A DNA stretch of 64,000 nt, taken from Verticillium longisporum (Eukaryota > Ascomycota > Sordariomycetes > Glomerellales > Plectosphaerellaceae). Position 1 is the first letter of the stretch, and each line of letters starts with the position of its first letter. The translations under genes and the position numbers were made by a program. The notes under the pieces are model-generated. The model was not told where the DNA came from. It made no database searches and worked only from the letters and a program-made list of their open reading frames with translations. The stretch is taken from NCBI GenBank assembly GCA_019188255.1, contig JAETXT010000003.1, positions 3,720,001-3,784,000 of the forward strand, written 5' to 3'. Of the stretch, positions 23,180 through 34,251 are shown one piece after another.

Positions 23180-24952
23180 ATGGCGACCAAAGACGCTATC
23201 TCGCCCAACGACGATGCTGAGGTTGCGACCAACTACTCCAAGACGGGAGACCAGGACGCTGACCACAATGGCGATTTGCTGACGTCGACTGAGGAGCGCG
23301 ACCTGCGACGTGGTCTCGAGCAGCGTCACTTGTCGATGCTGGGTATCGCCGGTGCCATCGGCACGGGACTATCCCCTCGGTCTCGGTGGAGCCATCCACG
23401 GGCCGCTCCCCTCGCCGCGCTACTTGACTATCCCACCATCGGCTGTGTTGTGTTTGCCGTTCAATTCGCCCTTGGAGAGGTAGCAGCCCTTCTGCCGGTC
23501 ACTGGTGCCTTTGTACGACATGCCGAATTCCTCGTCGACCCCGCCTGGGGCTTCGCCATCGGATGGAACCTGGTCTACGGCAACCTTTTGTCCATCCCGG
23601 CCGAGATCACGGCCATTTGCGTCTTGTTCCAGTTCTGGACCGACGTCAACTCGACCGTTTGGATCGTCACCTTCATCCTGCTGACGTTCCTCGTGGGCAT
23701 CGCCTTTGTGCGCGTCTTCGGTGAAGTCGAGTTCGTCTTCGCGCTGCTCAAGATCGCCCTCGTCATCTTCCTCATCATCCTCGGTCTCGTCATCGACCTC
23801 GGCGGCGTGCCTGGCACCGAGCGGATCGGCTTCCGCTACTGGAAAGATCCGGGCCCCTTTGTTGAGTACATCGGCAAGGGCGACTGGGGCAAGTTCCTCG
23901 GCTACTGGAGCGTCATGTCGACGGCCGTCTTCTCCTTTGCCGGCACCGAGTCGATCGCCATGGCGGCCGCCGAGACGCGCAACCCGCGCCGCGCCATCCC
24001 GCGCGCCTGCAAGCGCGTCTTCATCCGCATCGTCCTCTTCTACCTGCTCGCCGTCCTCGTCGTCGGCATGCTCGTGCCCAGCAACGACCCGCGCCTCGAC
24101 GACGCCTACGGCACCGCCGCCCAGAGCCCCTTTGTCATCGCCGCCTCGGCCGCCGGCATCAAGGCCATCCCGAGCGTCGTCAACGCCGTCGTCATCACCT
24201 CGGCCTGGTCGGCGTCCAACCAGAGCCTGCTCTCCGGCACCCGCGTGCTGTACAGTCTGGCCCTCAAGGGCCAGGCCCCCAAGATCTTCCTGCGCACCAC
24301 CTCCTGGGGCACGCCCTACGTCTGCGTCCTGCTGTTCACGGCCTTCATGTTCCTCAGCTTCATGAGCCTTTCCAACGGCGCCATGACCGTCTTCTGGTGG
24401 TTCGTCGACCTGACCTCGGCCGGCGTCCTCGTGTCCTGGTCCAGCATCCTGTTGAACCACATCCGCCTCAAGCTCGCCATGAAGAGGCAGAACATTCCCG
24501 CCGAGAAGCTCCCCTGGCACAACGCATGGACCTGTACGAAACCCCCTCCCTCTGTCGCCATGGCGTCCCCAAGAGATAGAGAGCTAACCAGACACAACAC
24601 AGTCTACACGTCGTGCGCCGCGCTCGCCATGTGCCTCACCATTCTCTTCACGAGCGGATTCTCCGTCTTCACCAAGGGAAACTGGGACACGGCCGGCTTC
24701 ATCTCCTCGTACCTGTAAGTACCATGACTCGAGTCCCCTTTTCCCTCCTGGGATGTCTGACTAACAGCCTGCAGGGATATCCCGCTCGTCACCGGAGCCT
24801 ACCTTCTCTGGAAGGTGCTCAAGAAGACGCGATTCGTGTCGCTCGACAGCGTGCCACTGGATTCGGCCTTTGAGCAGGTGGACCTGAACCCAGAGGAGCC
24901 CGAGGTTGAGGAAAAGGGCTGGATCAGGGCTGTCAGCTGGATCTGGAACTAA
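23180..24952 (+). CDS. Amino-acid permease (APC superfamily, fungal YAT family)
   Basis: Proton-coupled amino-acid importer of the plasma membrane; substrate specificity cannot be read from sequence. Exons are 23180-24533, 24603-24714 and 24775-24952, giving 547 residues. After a hydrophilic N-terminus come RHLSMLGIAGAIGTGL (the first helix, a family signature), QFALGEVAALLPV, PAWGFAIGWNLVYGN, FSFAGTESIAMAAAETRNPR, TSAWSASNQSLLSGTRVLYSL and about 12 hydrophobic segments. The tail is acidic. Between about 23374 and 23402 the protein reads as an Arg/Pro/Ser-rich stretch where every relative has a Gly-rich LGLGGAIH segment. That segment is present in the next frame, so two compensating one-base indels (an extra C at 23373-23376, a missing G at 23400-23402) flank it. 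The open frame is not interrupted, so the error is silent to gene callers. The 69-base first intron has no stop in frame. Confidence 0.93.
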
Positions 24953-25208
24953 GAGGGAGAGGTTTTGATGAGCGTGCGTCAAATGTTTGAATAGCCATCA
25001 ATTGATTTTCCGTTTTCCCTGTAAGAGAACTTTCATTTGATAAAGCCCATATTTCGATTGCCGGTGACGAATGCAAAAATGGGGACTCGCCGTCATTCAT
25101 ATAACGGGCGGATCAACATGCTTCATATGAGAAGCCACACTTCTCACGATTCTATACAGCCTGCATTCATTCGATGACAATTTTTTGAATGTCCAGAGGA
25201 CAAAAATT

Positions 25209-25304
25209 GATTCAGGGGAGGCTCGAACTCCCGACCTTCAGTGAACTCGACTCTTGTAGGGAAGATGTTAGACTGACGTGATAAACCAACTACACCACCG
25301 AGCC
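25209..25304 (-). tRNA. tRNA-Val (anticodon AAC) with a ~22-base intron, acceptor stem degraded
   Basis: Read on the minus strand this folds as a tRNA. The acceptor begins GGCTCGG, then comes a D-arm with GTG/CAC stem and GTAGTTGG. The anticodon stem is TCAGT/ACTGA around loop CTAACA, giving anticodon AAC (Val). An intron of about 22 bases sits after the base 3' of the anticodon, the canonical place. The T-arm is GGGAG-TTCGAGC-CTCCC. The 3' acceptor strand reads CTGAATC instead of the expected CCGAGCC, leaving one C-A mismatch and two G-T pairs. The D-loop has one extra T. It could be a weakly functional or decaying copy. Confidence 0.75.
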
Positions 25305-26181
25305 GGTTGGAATTAGGAAATTGTTGCGGGATTTATGACTGCGGAGAGTATGCATCGGAAAAGCCTAGTGGGTAGCTCCGAGATGTTGTGTTGGCGAGTC
25401 AGTCCCGAGGGCGAAGCAGCAAATGGCCAAAACGTTAACCATGCATGTTTAGCCTGGCTTCTGTCGCAACATCAATTGACAAGCTGTCATGGTATGGGAA
25501 GAAGGCTCTTTTGGCCTCGAAATGATATCATCTTCAAATCCGGGATTTGTGGCTTCCAACAGCCTAGCTAGTCAATTTACACTACACTCTAAGTTCTCAC
25601 ATACAATATCTTCGCCGCAACGCCAAACTGCCCTCAAATCCGGAGGGGCTTGCATGCTTGAGCCGACGCAGCTCGTTTCGTTTCAAAAAACGGTGTACAG
25701 AATCCGAACAAACACAGCCTCATGCTGCGGACAGAGTTGTCACCCCGGCCATCTCGCGTCGCCCCACGCAGCGCTCGCCCTTCGCGTCTCATCCTGTACT
25801 TGGTACGAACAGGTAGACCCAAAGGTTCACCATTCTGGCCAACAAGCCCAGGCCCACGCATTGCCATGCCTCTCTTCTTGTCCATGCATGGCGCCACAGC
25901 TGCATGATCTTTCAAGTTCGAGGGATCTGTCAACCGCCGTCCGCTATTAGGTGCAGTGGAGCCACGTCGGCCATTCCACAGCCGTATCCCATCGTTCGAA
26001 TGATATCGCATAATTACAAGTCGTACAAGCGTAGTTGGAGAGGGGTGAAGAGAACGCGTCTTAGCGCTCAGTGCGTCGGGAGGGGCCGACGGCTCGTCCT
26101 TGATGCGTGAACGTCAAATACGAGTGGCGGTGCTAGGCGCCTGATTTAACACGGCGAGCATTGGAGCGGTTCAAGAGTCCT
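25305..26181. other. Intergenic region downstream of the KIN4-like kinase
   Basis: About 0.9 kb between the tRNA and the kinase stop codon. No gene is recognised. It presumably includes the kinase 3' UTR. Confidence 0.5.
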
Positions 26182-29100
26182 CTACCTCTCCTCGCCACCT
26201 CTCGCCTTGCCACGCCGCCGGAAGAAGTCCATGACCCGTTTGGCCGCACCACTGCTGCCCTCGTGGCCATGATGGTAGTTGTCTTGATCGTAGGCGTCGG
26301 TAAACTTCTTATTGGGTTTCTGCAAGAAGCCGCGGTTGTTTCTAGCGCCGAGGGGCTTGCGCCCGTCATAGCCGTCTGACTCGGAAAAGCCACCCGCTTG
26401 GTACGGCACGCTGCCCTGTCTGCGGTGCTGCTGGCTCTCTAGAGAAGAATCGGAGCCCGTGTTGAGCACGGATCCTTGCTGTTGCTGCTGCTGCTGCTGC
26501 ATGTGCGGAGGAATGGCATTGGCCTGGCGAGTGTATTGTGAAGAGGCACGAGGTTGGTACGATTGCTGCTGCAGCATCGGCTCCGAGTGGGAATGTGGCT
26601 GCTCATGATTGCGCTGGTAACTTGAGTCGTACTCGGCGCCATCAAAGTAACCGGCCTGGCCACGAGACTGCACTGGCCGATCGCCGTATCTCCTTTGGTC
26701 GTCCATCTCAGCAGGGTCCTGGATGGGGAGGTCTTGTTGAGACATCTGAGAGTCGGGCGGAGGGCTTCCAGAGTCTTTGTTGATGCCCATGGCCCTAGAA
26801 AAAGACTGCGGAAGCAGCGAGAATCGTCGAGAGTTCTGAGGCTTCTCCAGGGATGTATGAGAACCGCTGATGCTACCGCTGCGCTTCTTGCCGAACCCCA
26901 AGGAGAAGGACCGGCGCGAGGCTCTCGAATCTATCGAGGCTCGGGGTTCACCATTGCCAGGTATGTTGTTGGGCATGCTGACGGGCGGGTACTTCCTCGA
27001 TTTATCCTCAATCGGGTGCTCGGACCGCCTCTTGTTCTTACCACCAAACATGGATCCATTGCGTCCGAGGAGCTTGGAGCCAATATCTGTGAGAGTGCTG
27101 GATCGTCGGTGACCCTTGCCTTCACTGGTCGGCGAAGGAACAGGCTTCTCACTGCCATGCTCAAAACCAGAGACACGGGCGAATTTGGGAGGCACGGCGC
27201 TGACGCTGGGGTGTCCCATGGTCTGCGCTTCGTGTGCGTTGGGCTGCTGGATGCTGCCATGCACGTTTGTGCCCGCAACCGACGGAGGGATTGGTTGGCC
27301 ATACGAGGCGCGAGCACCACTGCCAAGGCCCATGGACCCTGACGAAGTCATGGATCCTCCCGTTTGCGGTCGCCCGCCGGTCGTCATATAAACATTGTCG
27401 GACGTGGAACGGGTATCGCGACCAGGCCTCGTAGTTGCTGGTACGTTGTTGCGATAAGCACTCGGGGGCCTCGTGTTCTGTCGGCTCGACTTGGAATGAC
27501 TGTCCTTCGAGACTGGTGGGTCGCGGGGAAGGGGTTTATCCTTCGGGCTATTGTTGACCTCGACAGGCCCTTGGCTGCTTGAACGAGCTCTCGACTTGCC
27601 TCGGCCGGGAGATTGCGCGGCAGCTTCTCCGCGCTGCGTTTGTGTGGTCGGTGCAACGTACTCGACCTGAACGGTGCGACGCTTCGAATCCTTTGCTTGG
27701 GTCGGTTTCGCACTGGCGTTTTCGGCTTCGGGGTCGATATTGCCATGTTTGGAGGCCAAGCCTCCCACCGACGTGGGGCCGGATGCTTTGGAAGATTTTG
27801 AAGGCTCGCGGACAGATGCACTACGCGCGACCATGGGCTTGTCGTCCTCCGCGGGAACAGTTGTGTTCTGGATCTCGCCGGGCGTCGTGGTGCTGCTGGT
27901 AATGAACTCCACAACGTGAGCGTATTCGCTAAGCCAGCTGTGCCGCGCCACCTCGAATAGATCCGCTCGCTTTCTAGGGTTGGGAACTAGGATTCGTCGG
28001 AGCAGGTCGCGGGCATGGGGCGTGACGTATTCGGGGAAGGTCAGAGGTGTGTTGACGATATACTTGTACAACAGATTGATGTTGTCGCCTTCGGGGTTGG
28101 CAGGGTCATCGTCAAAGGGCAGGTATCCGGCCAGCATGGCGTACTGCATTCTTGTTAGCAAGTAGGCGAATCATCGTTGCGGCAACACTCACAAGGATCA
28201 CACCGCAGCTCCAGACATCAACCTTGCGTCCCGTATATAAGGAATCGCTGACAACCAACTCGGGAGCTGCGTAACAAGGACTGCCGCAACTTGTCTGCAT
28301 CAAATCACCCTTCCTCGTGCCATTGGCTTTGACCTTGTCTAGGCCAGCTCTCTTGACGAATTCCCTGTCGCTCAGATTAAGCTCTTCTTCTTGGTTCAGT
28401 TCCTCCTCGGCATCAAATGTGTTGGCAAATCCAAAGTCGGTGATGATAATGTTTCGGTTCCTGTCGAGCAGCAGATTCTCGAGCTTAAGGTCTCGGTGGA
28501 CAATGCCCTTCTTATGGAGATAGCCAACGCCTGAGACGAGCTGAGCGAACAGTCTCCTTGCGGCGTTATCTTTCAGGTAGCGATGGTTCAGGATGTAGTC
28601 GAATAACTCTCCTCCAGAGGCATACTCCAGAATGATGCCGATATGTCGCTCAGTCTCGACCATTTCGTGCAGGCGAACAATGTTGGGGTGCGAGATGCCG
28701 CGGAGGATGGCAATTTCACGATAAATCTTGGCCAGCCTGGAGGGGTTGTTGCCCACATTGTCTCGCTTGATCAACTTGATAGCAACCTGTGGCATGGTTA
28801 GTGACGAAGATATAGACGAGAGAATGGTTCGACCAACCTGCGTGCCGCCGTCTTGCTTCCAGCCGAGCTTCACCTTTCCGAATTCACCTTCTCCAATGGT
28901 GTTTCCGAGGATGTAATCGCCAAACTTTACAGCCTTGTTGCTCTTTGAATGATCTTGGCGGCTCCTGCCGGCGCGCCGGCTGTCATCCTGCTCCGAAGCA
29001 GCGACAATAGCAGGCGGTGCCGCGTCGTCAATCGACTGGCGAGGTACAGCCTCGGCAAGACGCTCTTTCTCGCGTTGGACATCAGTCTCGGGCTGTGATA

Positions 29101-29557
29101 CAATGATGCGGTTCAGAACCTCGCTGGCTTCGCGCGATGGTTGCTTCGGCGAGGACGTTGACTGAGAAGGGGCGTGGGATCGGATGGGAACGGTCGTCTG
29201 TTGGCCAGATTGCCGGGCATCGCGGGAGCTGCTCGGCCGGTAAGCCGGGTCATGCGGGGGCTGGGCCCTCCGGCTTCGTGACGAAGAAGCTTAGCCGTAC
29301 GAAGAATCGGCACCGTTGACCTCTGCCCTTGCAGGCTCGGGTTCACCTCGACGCGGCAATGGGGCAGTCCTGTCCGGCGCATGGTCACGTCTTCGGGAGC
29401 TGCTAGGAAGGTTGGATGGGGCATGACTCGTCGAGGACGTGCGGGGAGGCGCCACGGGAGGCATATCGTTGCGTCGCCTCTCGGTAGAGGAGACACGAAA
29501 CTCGGACGGTGCAGATGCGACGGGAACGGGGCTGGTAATGGCAGCGCGGGACGTCAT
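26182..29557 (-). CDS. KIN4: KIN4/KfsA-type Ser/Thr protein kinase (CAMK/SNF1-related)
   Basis: Protein kinase of the Kin4 group. Yeast Kin4 enforces the spindle-position checkpoint and Aspergillus KfsA influences septation. Exons (minus) are 29557-29321, 29260-28838, 28786-28193 and 28143-26182, all in phase, for about 1071 residues. A Ser/Pro/Arg-rich N-terminus of about 190 residues precedes the kinase domain: GEGEFG, VAIK (Lys near 224), HRDLKLEN (317-), DFGF (337-), a charged insertion after DFG (EEELNQEEELN), then TSCGSPCYAAPE and DVWSCGVILYAMLAGYLPF. The long C-terminal tail is disordered and Ser/Arg-rich, with an eight-Gln tract (CTG repeat near 26480-26503) and a basic end (KRVMDFFRRRGKARGG) that may bind membranes. 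The first intron (60 bases, GTCAAC donor) is inferred: without it an in-frame TAA lies before the kinase domain, and no ATG exists between that TAA and the domain. Confidence 0.85.
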
Positions 29558-32500
29558 TGGCGAAAAGGGGCTCGCGTCGGGGTCTGCAGAGGCGCGTTAT
29601 TCGCCGAGTTTGTGGAAGAAGCTGTCGTGAGGTCAAACGTGCTGCTGAATCGTTGTGCTGATGGGCATGGTACGCCGTGCAATTCGGAGGAATGGCTGGG
29701 CGGATGCCTTGAGCGTCAGCCAGGGGCGACGTGTCGCGGCCTGACGTTGGTTGCTTGGTGCGTATTGGCCGGTCCTGCAGGGTGAATGTTTCCTACTAGC
29801 CAGGAAACGCGTTCACCGATGATTCAGGTGTAGAGGCCAACGCGCGAGTTAGGCTGCTGGATTTGCCCTGGGTTTGCTACAGGCGCAATTGTTGTTGTTG
29901 TTTTTGTCAAAGCTGGTGATCAGCAGCAGGCGTCCTCGGGGAAGGAATGGAGGCCGGGGGCGAAGGAGGCTGCAAGATGCTTTTCCTGGCAAGGGAGGAA
30001 ATGCGCAGCAGCAGTCGGCAGCAGTGGCAGCTGAGCTGCGTTGACGGTGAGCCGGTTTCAGGAAAATTCGCTCTCTCGCTCCTGCAGCGTGGGATGCAGA
30101 CGGGGGCGAGCTGTCGTGTCCTGCGTCCTGCAACGTTGGGATTGGACGTGGAAATCGCCCTGGCAGCCCGCGTTGTTCTAACCAACTGGCGCCTTTCGGG
30201 GGGCTTTTGGATCTAGATGCGTTGTCAGGCGGTGTTGGCTGGCAGGATGAGCCGGCGATTGGTTTTGTTGTTGAAGAGGTCAGGCGAACGACGATCCTCT
30301 GACAGGTCGCGCAGTGGATGCCTGGGCGAATGGAACCGGGGGGTGTTTGATGCGGGGGCGCGGGCGCGGGTGTGCCTGCTGCACGGTCGCGGTCGTTGTC
30401 GAGAGCGACGACGATGGTGACAGCCCGAGAGCCGAGAGTAGAGACGGGGGGGCTGGAAGAAGCGCTATCAGAGACAGCCAGCAGTGGACAGGTCCTGCAG
30501 GTGGTGGAGGGCCAGGGGCAAAAAAAACAGGAACCAGACCAGGAACCTGAGCTGACGGCCTGGCTTGCGGTGAGCAAAACGAGAGGTGGTCCAGTCGGTT
30601 CGAACAAAGAGCAGAGCTGCAGGCAAGGCAGGGTACTAGACTTTAGGGGGATGTGCCTGATGCAGCTGGCGAGCCAAGCACCGAATGGCTCTTTGGTCGT
30701 CGTGGGCCAATGTCCTAAATGGGGGGCTGGGCCGCTTGTTCGTTTGGTCGTCCGTTCCACAGATTGTGTCTTGTCTCGTTCGTTCGAGAGTTCAACTGCC
30801 GGTTGCGTGGTCACTTGTTGTTTGGACCGACGAGTAGCTCACGCTCTATCGCGCTCTCGGCGACTCTCCTTTGGCGAAAGGAGGGCGGTTAGCTGGACGA
30901 GGCGAGGCGGAGGCGGAGGAGGAAGCTGAGGAGAGGGCGGAGGAGGAGGAGGAGGCAGAAGAGAGGCTTGCAGGAGGAATCTCCCCCCAAATGACGGGTG
31001 ATGGGGAACACGAGGGAGAAAAGGGAACGCCAGAGGGCTGATGTGATGAATGAGCGTCAATGCTCTGGGTGCTTGGTGCTTGGAGTAAATTTGACGAGAT
31101 GAGACTTGGGATGAGCCGGCTACAGCGCTATTCCCTGTCGAGGCCTGTCGAGGGGCCTGCCCGATTTAGTGGAGGGAGGTGAGGGCGGCAGGTACGAGTT
31201 GATGCAGGTACCGCTGTGGCTGCAGATGGGCACATTTGTGTGGAGAAGGAGCAACGGGGTACACCTGCTGGTGCACTGAAACAAGTGCCCTTGGCATATC
31301 TTGCTGCCCCGATGCTACCTGGAGTGCCTACAAGGGAAGGGACAGACAGGAAGGTAGCGGTGCCTGGTGTTTCCTTCCATTAGCTTTCCAGACCTCGAGG
31401 ACAGTCATGGAAGCTACGATCCGACGCGGTCATGTTCTCGCTTTGCGCGCCTTTGTGCATCATCTTCCCTGTCACCACCCAAGGGGATCGCCTGCCTGTG
31501 CTTCTCCCATGCCAACGCCCTTTTCTCCCTGAGCCTGACGTTCTACTCGACGCATAGCAATGGCAATGACAATGACAGCCTCTTCCTGGGGTCTTGCTAG
31601 CAATGCCAGAGACTTGCTTCTTTTTCCTCTTGTCGCCAGTACGTCTCGAGTCACTCAGACAGACCAAGACATGATCCTGAACGATGCTCAATTTTGGTCC
31701 TCCATAGCGCGTCTTCCGTTCCGAGACGTGGCTCAGAAGCTGCCGGGCCTTGACCTTGAGAGACTCATGCCTGGGACACAAATATCATGGTGATGTTAGA
31801 GCCGTCCACCAGCATCTCGACGACTTCTCGGTCTATTATCCAAAACGCGTGGTTCCGTCGCTCTACATCGCGTGGCTACTGCTCGGCATCCACTTCACAG
31901 CCACTAGTGCCTCGATATCAAGACCTACGTAGCTCCACACTGGGTTCAGACAAAATCAACAGCCGTTGTTGTGACATCAACAATATGAGGGCCGATCATG
32001 CAATCCATACATTCAGGGAGGCATGTTCCTTGCGCCCGGGCAAGATGGAGATGGAATCGGAACGCAGCATGACTATCGAGCCGTCAAGTTTCGGACACCA
32101 ATAGCTGGATTGCCATTCCTGGCAGCAGACAGTAGCTCCCCCTCCATACTCATCCTGTCTCCAGCTCGAAGCCCAAAGGCCCAGCGGTCCGGTTCACAGG
32201 CCAGACGTCACGTCGCAGGCGGCTGGCAGATGGCAGATGGCAATGGGAGGGGCATCCCAGCAGCGGCATCCCAGTCTTTCAATACACGAACTTGGCAGCC
32301 CAATTTTCGGGGCCGCTCTCTTCCTCCAATGTCTCGCCAGGCAAGCTTCTTGCTAGTCCACTCCACATTGCACAAGGCATGAATTTCAAGCCAGGTTCGT
32401 CTGGGTTCTTGCGCTACTACAAGCACGAAGACACACGGCATCCAACGACTGGAACCTCGACTCGCCCTTGCATTGACACGGCAGAATCGCCCTCCCACCA

Positions 32501-33942
32501 TCGTCGATGTCTGCTACGAACAAAGCCGCCAGAAACGAGCTCCCAAGCTTATGACATACTGAAAATTAGTCTGCACACCGGTCATTGCGAAGTCCAGCCA
32601 CGGCAAAAATGCGGTCTCATAATCCAGGTGCTCGGTTCCTACTGTCATGGGCGTCTCGCAGGATATCCAGGCGGTATCCCAATATGTCAACTCGGAGCTC
32701 CACTTGTCTTGTGTTCCTGCAGCTGGCTTTGGACCCATCAGTCCCGTCACACGCTGACGGCGCCCCCATCCCGCTTTCCCATTTCGCCCTGTTCCAATGT
32801 TCCGCTTCGCGATTATGCCGACTTGAAAGCTCGGTGTCAATGATCAGTCGCAACACGACGGCGCTCGCCTTTTGACATAGACAAACGGATCTCGCTGAAG
32901 CTTCACCTATCCTCACAGCTGACGAAACGTTTCGCCAGTCGATTCAACCGCCACTCAGCTCTCCGTCATTGCGCATAAACATCGGAGATGAGGCGCATCG
33001 CATGCAGGGGGCTGCCTGTGCCCTACTGGGGGCTTAAATCAGACGCTGCCTGTCCTTCTGTGGGATCAGCACCTCTCCCCGCCCTTCTATTGAGGGACAG
33101 ATGGGATGGCAGGCAGGCGTCATTGTCCCATCCATCAGCATCCTTGCAATTCATCGTGTCGTGTTATTCTCCTCGGGCTCACCGAGCCGGACCCCCAGTA
33201 CTGAGCTTCCCTCGTGCTTCTTCCGCCGAGCATAGAACATGTTTGGCCCCGCTCACGCTGGCGCCTCTTGACAACATTCAAAGCTTCTGCCAAGGACTGC
33301 ATGAAGCTTCAAAGAAGCTGGCACACGCTCACACCTCACGAAATTGAGCCGCCTGCCTGTGCGCGCTTGTTTCCTCCGGGAAATGGGCCGTTCATGCCAG
33401 GGCCCGATACTCTGTCCACGTACAACACGCGACGCGCCCAGGGCCTAAGAAGCACACGCGACTGTGGACATGATTGTTTTTCTCGCAGCTACACGATTCA
33501 GCATGCAAAATGACGGTCTCCGTCGTCTGATTGCCGATAAAAGTATGGTAAGGTGACGCAGGCAGAAACTCGCCCGCACTTTCCCAGGCCATCTGGTTGG
33601 CTGACCGTCCGTTGCACATGCAAATGCAGTCGTCATGCCACGGCGAACATTTGTCCTCACATGTAAAGACCGTTAGAAAGCTTCAGAGGCTTCGGCCCCG
33701 ACTCATGTCGCGGCCGCTCAGCATGCATGGCGTTGTTGCAACGGCCATTCGCCGACAAAGGCGACATGGCTGACTGCTCCATAGTCAATGCGTTGGGTTG
33801 GGTCTTTATGCCTTGTGCTTCCGTAGGACGCGATGCAAGGGCCCATCGGGACATTGGCTTTGACGGGCGTGCACATGGCGACGGCTGGCGGCTGTCGTCG
33901 AGGGATATGATCGTCGATGCGCACTCCCACAGTCAGACAACG
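29558..33942. other. Intergenic region upstream of the KIN4-like kinase, no gene recognised
   Basis: About 4.4 kb. The first 1.5 kb is probably promoter and long leader of the kinase. On the minus strand a 321-codon open stretch (29849-30814) is Ser/Pro/Arg/Cys-rich with no recognisable domain and looks like leader sequence left open by base composition. From about 31 to 33.9 kb only short open stretches are present. A GGA-rich run lies at 30900-30970. Confidence 0.5.
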
Positions 33943-34140
33943 GACGTGTTCGACATGTGATGGATAGAGTCGCAAATAGGTACTGACTCAGCTAGGCAAC
34001 GACGTGTTCGACATGTGATGGATAGAGTCGCAAATAGGTACTGACTCAGCTAGGCAACGACGTGTTCGACATGTGATGGATAGAGTCGCAAATAGGTACT
34101 GACTCAGCTAGGCAACGATGTGGTCGACATGTGTGATGGA
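33943..34140. repeat. 58-bp minisatellite, three perfect units plus a diverged partial unit
   Basis: Units start at 33943, 34001 and 34059, each 58 bp and identical over almost their whole length (beginning GACGTGTTCGACATGTGATG). A fourth, diverged and truncated unit begins at 34117. The array lies about 110 bases beyond the GWT1 stop codon, within or just past its 3' UTR. No spacers are present, so it is a tandem repeat and not a CRISPR-like array. Confidence 0.95.
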
Positions 34141-34251
34141 TGATGTGCAATTTTGTCTTCGTACAATTCATCGCCTACTGAGTGGTCTCTTTCTCCTCCC
34201 TTGGCGTCTTGGTTTCTACATCTCGGCATTCGCAGTACACGATGGCCTAGT

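Noticed and set aside
23420..24520. 366-codon minus-strand open frame
   Set aside because: Antisense shadow of the permease.
9718..25000. Secondary-metabolite or immune gene cluster (NLR, transporter, receptor, permease together)
   Set aside because: No biosynthetic core enzyme or cluster regulator is present and the genes are a mix of unrelated functions.
29849..30814. 321-codon minus-strand open frame upstream of the KIN4-like kinase
   Set aside because: Low-complexity Ser/Pro/Arg/Cys content, no domain and no splice link to the kinase. More likely promoter or leader.
33943..34140. CRISPR-like array
   Set aside because: Units abut directly with no unique spacers and the genome is eukaryotic. 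It is a minisatellite.
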